Part shown: one piece after another, positions 61,698 through 64,000 of the stretch
How positions within the stretch are numbered: position 1 is the first letter of the stretch
Layout: every line of letters begins with the position of its first letter
Source of the DNA: Oceanirhabdus sp942490885
GTDB taxonomy: Bacteria > Bacillota > Clostridia > Clostridiales > Clostridiaceae
Direction of reading: 5' to 3'
Assembly: GCA_942490885.1 (NCBI GenBank)
Contig: CALNYT010000002.1
Coordinates: forward strand, 1,612,001-1,676,000
DNA: 64,000 nucleotides
Notes under the pieces: model-generated
Databases searched by the model: none
Told to the model about the DNA's origin: nothing
What the model saw: only the letters and a program-made list of their open reading frames with translations
Made by a program: the position numbers and the translations under genes

Positions 61698-62219
61698 ATG
61701 TTAAGTATCTATGGAAAACTAGGTAACTATCATATTACTAGCGTTGGTAAAGAGGATTTAGAATATATGCATAAGTGGTACAATCATCAGCAGTTCCTTA
61801 ATCAACATGAGTCAAGAACTCTAAATGAGGAGGAATTCTATGATAGTTTTCTAGGATATGTTATAAGTAAGCAAGAATTTTTTTTAAAAATATCAATAGA
61901 AGACAGAACTGTTGGGATGGTTAAAGGTCATCTGAATAATGAAGAAAAAAATGAACTATGGTTGACAGATGTTATTATGGATAAGGAAGCTATAAAAGAA
62001 CAATCTTTTAAAGAACTAATTGATGGTATTATAAAGATATTAGATGATGAGCTGCATATAGATGAATGTTATGTTGGTGTGTTTATTGCAACAGAGGAAA
62101 ATATAGAAAGATGGAACAAAAATGGCTTCATCAATGTCAGAACTATACATAATTATTTTACTATCAATAATGAAAAAATTGATGGAGGTATAATGGTTAA
62201 GAAGTGTAGAGCTGTATGA
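61698..62219 (+). CDS. GNAT family acetyltransferase, 173 aa
   Basis: ATG 61698 is six bases after GAGGTGA; the longer frame from 61629 has no site. The fold follows the RimJ/RimL type: ITSVGKEDLEYMHKWYNHQQFLNQHES, FLKISIEDRTVGMVKGHL, WLTDVIMDKEAIKEQSFKELIDGII and FIATEENIERWNKNGFINV. The usual R-x-x-G-x-G/A acetyl-CoA loop is poorly kept (KEAIKEQSF), so activity is uncertain. Substrate unknown. Confidence 0.75.
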   Translation: MLSIYGKLGNYHITSVGKEDLEYMHKWYNHQQFLNQHESRTLNEEEFYDSFLGYVISKQEFFLKISIEDRTVGMVKGHLNNEEKNELWLTDVIMDKEAIKEQSFKELIDGIIKILDDELHIDECYVGVFIATEENIERWNKNGFINVRTIHNYFTINNEKIDGGIMVKKCRAV

Positions 62220-62282
62220 GCAGCGGTAAACTTGACAAATTCTCCAAAAAAAACTATAATTAAATATATAGACAACCTTATA

Positions 62283-62306
62283 GCGCATTTCATTGCGCGT
62301 TTTTTA
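62283..62306 (+). terminator. Terminator of GNAT gene
   Basis: GCGCA, short loop, TGCGC, then GTTTTTTATT. Confidence 0.75.
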
Positions 62307-62348
62307 TTATAGCACCAGAGAACACAGTTAAGTTTTAGGAGGGGTAAT

Positions 62349-62996
62349 ATGAATTTATTCAGAGGCAAGTCATCTAGGATGTTATGTTTTATAAGTCTTA
62401 TTATGCTTATGAAAATTAACATGACTACTGCTAGTGCAGATCCAATTCCAGATTCAAAAGAGAATCAAAGTAAAATATCTTCGAGCATTCAGGTAACTGG
62501 AGAAAAGGGAGAAATGAAGGTTCCTGATAGAGGAAAAGCTGCTCGAGAAAGATTGGAACAGGAAGCAAGAAGTTTAAAATCAAGAGGACAAGCTACTGCA
62601 AGTACGTACGGCGACAGACAATTAATATCTGGAGATGCAGGTACATTACTTGATTATGCTTACAGTTACCTAGGAAGACCGTATGTGTGGGGAGCTAAAG
62701 GACCTTACTCATTTGATTGTTCAGGATATACATCTTATGTATATAAGATGATAGGTATATACATTCCTTCATATACTGGAGATCAAGTTAGATATGGAAA
62801 AGCAGTTTCAAAAGAAGATTTACAACCAGGAGATCTTGTATTTTTTAATACATACATGGACTATGGACATGTTGGTATTTATGTTGGTAATAATAAATTC
62901 ATACATGCATCAACAACAAAGGGCGTTACGATAACTTCTTTATCAGGTTATCATTTAGATCATTATGCTGGAGCTAGAAGAATAATTCAAGAGTAA
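62349..62996 (+). CDS. Secreted NlpC/P60 peptidoglycan hydrolase, 215 aa
   Basis: ATG 62349 follows AGGAGGGG. A signal peptide (about residues 1-30, cleavage likely after TASA) is followed by a linker of about 65 residues. The NlpC/P60 domain (about 95-215) has the catalytic Cys in YSFDCSGYTSYVY, PGDLVFFN, the His in YGHVGIYVGN and FIHAST as the third site. It probably cleaves the D-gamma-glutamyl-meso-diaminopimelate bond or cross-bridge of peptidoglycan. No SH3 or SLH wall-binding domain is present. Monocistronic. Confidence 0.94.
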   Translation: MNLFRGKSSRMLCFISLIMLMKINMTTASADPIPDSKENQSKISSSIQVTGEKGEMKVPDRGKAARERLEQEARSLKSRGQATASTYGDRQLISGDAGTLLDYAYSYLGRPYVWGAKGPYSFDCSGYTSYVYKMIGIYIPSYTGDQVRYGKAVSKEDLQPGDLVFFNTYMDYGHVGIYVGNNKFIHASTTKGVTITSLSGYHLDHYAGARRIIQE

Positions 62997-63021
62997 AATA
63001 AAACTTAATATATAACTTATA

Positions 63022-63050
63022 AAAAGCACACCGGAATAGGTGTGCTTTTG
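63022..63050 (+). terminator. Terminator of NlpC/P60 gene
   Basis: AAAAGCACACC (63022-63032), 6-nt loop, GGTGTGCTTTT (63039-63049), then G. Confidence 0.9.
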
Positions 63051-63067
63051 TAGTGGAAAGACTTAAA

Positions 63068-63310
63068 AGAATAGTTGAGAGTGGAGAGTGGAAAGTTGAG
63101 AACGTAGGATGTTTCTGCTCGGTGAGCAGAAACTACAATTTGTTGGTTATGAAACAATAATGATTCACTGGTTTCATTTGAGAAGAAACAGTGTACTTTA
63201 AATACAATATTTTATCCCAGATAAAATGAGTAAAATCTTCTTGTTCTAAAGACCAATATAATATGGGTTCTGACCTAAGTCAGAAGCATCCAACATTCTC
63301 CATTTCCTTT
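63068..63310. repeat. Dispersed repeat family A, longest copy
   Basis: Starts GAATAGTTGAGAGTGGAGAG and contains GTTGAGAACGTAGGATGTTT, the TTTCTGCT / AGCAGAAA hairpin, TGATTCACTGGTTTCATTTG, AAACAGTGTACTTTAAATAC, TTTTATCCCAGATAAAATGA and GGTTCTGACC. Parts of this order occur in the copies at 7048, 9538 and 14776, so it may be close to a full-length unit of about 240 bp. No gene lies inside. Confidence 0.7.
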
Positions 63311-63410
63311 AAGTAGGTTGTCCTTTTAGTTCTAAAAAATTCTTCAAACGTGTATATATATATTAGCTTAAATTTAATTTAATTTATATATTACACAAGG
63401 AGATGAGAAA

Positions 63411-64000
63411 ATGAGAAGAGTTATGAATAATGATGGTAAAGTTATAGTAATACTATTGATGATTATTTTTATCAGTTCTTTTTCCCTTGGGGCCTTATTT
63501 TTTAATATGGTATTTAATAAAGTAAGTAGGGGAAATAATGGGAAGATTGAGAATGCTTATGAGGTTATAAACCCTACACATATTGAAGAACACAATTCCA
63601 CGGGAGAGGAACAATCAGAAGAAGTATTAGCAACTAAAACTCTATATGGTATTCAATGTGGTGTATTCAAAAATGATGAATATGCTACTGTACTCTATAA
63701 TGAATTAAAGGAATTCGGTATACCATTTATAGTTCAAGATCTTGAATATTATAGAGTTATTTTTGGCGTATTTTCAGAGGAAAGTACAGATGCAATGATA
63801 GGATATTTAGAAGAGAATGGATTTGAGGTATCAAAATTTGAGATAATAACTCAGATTAAAAGTATTGATGAAGAAATAAAATATGAAATAGAATTAGGTG
63901 CATTAAAGCTTATTTGGAAGATGATAAATAGAAATATGGAGCTAGTTTCAACGGAATCTTATAAGAATTGGGTTAAAGACCAAAAATATAATGAATTTAA
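63411..64000 (+). CDS. SPOR-domain-like membrane protein (3' end beyond window)
   Basis: ATG 63411 follows AAGGAGATG; the frame is open to the window end (196 codons). One membrane helix (about residues 12-34) is followed by a polar linker and a SPOR-like fold: YGIQCGVFKNDEYATVLYNELKEFGIPFIV, then YYRVIFGVFSEESTDAMIGYLEENGFEV. The two halves show the G-x-F and R-V-x-x-G-x-F pattern of domains that bind denuded peptidoglycan at septa. Role at division or sporulation is inference. Confidence 0.8.
   Translation, partial: MRRVMNNDGKVIVILLMIIFISSFSLGALFFNMVFNKVSRGNNGKIENAYEVINPTHIEEHNSTGEEQSEEVLATKTLYGIQCGVFKNDEYATVLYNELKEFGIPFIVQDLEYYRVIFGVFSEESTDAMIGYLEENGFEVSKFEIITQIKSIDEEIKYEIELGALKLIWKMINRNMELVSTESYKNWVKDQKYNEF

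Noticed and set aside
7048..63310. CRISPR array
   Set aside because: The repeats are far apart, of unequal length and palindromic; there are no regular spacers and no cas genes.

Overview
This window is AT-rich chromosomal DNA from a spore-forming, anaerobic Firmicute, most likely a Clostridium or close relative. The evidence is a SpoVAF-type germination protein, a CotF-like coat protein, a SpoIIM-family protein, a SpoVD/FtsI-type penicillin-binding protein, rubrerythrin, a corrinoid methyltransferase cluster, an [Fe-S] double-cubane reductase, strong AGGAGG/GAGGTGA ribosome sites and frequent TTG/GTG starts. I see no rRNA, CRISPR array, prophage or replication origin.

Layout. 1-4418 (-): one very large multidomain protein (HD, HEAT-like, NadD-like, GNAT-like and phosphoribosyltransferase-like parts) that runs off the left edge. 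4.5-9.5 kb: single genes (membrane-anchored and secreted proteins, MFS transporter, DegV). 9.7-17.3 kb: the MoxR ATPase / DUF58 / DUF4129 / DUF4350 operon with neighbouring SpoIIM-like and RDD membrane proteins. 17.4-21.5 kb: FMN-riboswitch-controlled ribD-ribE-ribAB-ribH. 21.9-26.2 kb: ClpE-like unfoldase, HAD phosphatase, TtcA-like PP-loop protein. 26.3-29.0 kb: Fur-type sites, feoA, feoB and a 45-codon FeoB-associated Cys-rich protein. 29.2-37.4 kb: three UroD/MtaA-type methyltransferases, a corrinoid protein, a RACo-type activator, rubrerythrin and a double-cubane reductase. 37.4-44.8 kb: a miniature inverted-repeat element, a decayed/intact paralogue pair, a GNAT protein, a DUF401 protein with an HFCD flavoprotein, and an IS1595/ISXO2-like element whose transposase-like protein has lost its catalytic residues. 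44.8-51.4 kb: tldD/tldE, small membrane, cold-shock and spore proteins. 51.4-52.0 kb: a gene remnant, two palindromic repeats and tRNA-Leu(CAA). 52.2-60.7 kb: PBP, glutaminase, polA-coaE-slt, tRNA-Leu(GAG) and a GltD-like oxidoreductase. 61.0-64.0 kb: Gly-rich protein, GNAT, NlpC/P60 and a SPOR-domain protein cut by the right edge.

How the genes work together. Functional units are riboflavin synthesis under FMN control, ferrous iron uptake under probable Fur control, a corrinoid methyl-transfer module with its own reductive activator, and a MoxR/DUF58 membrane-associated module. Intergenic spaces are heavily colonised by at least three families of palindromic repeats that recur across the window and often sit where terminators would be. 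The most unusual items are the giant HD/NadD-like fusion protein, the catalytically dead transposase relative with matching terminal repeats and a matching miniature element, and a 59-nt perfect palindrome that copies the 3' end of tRNA-Leu(GAG).
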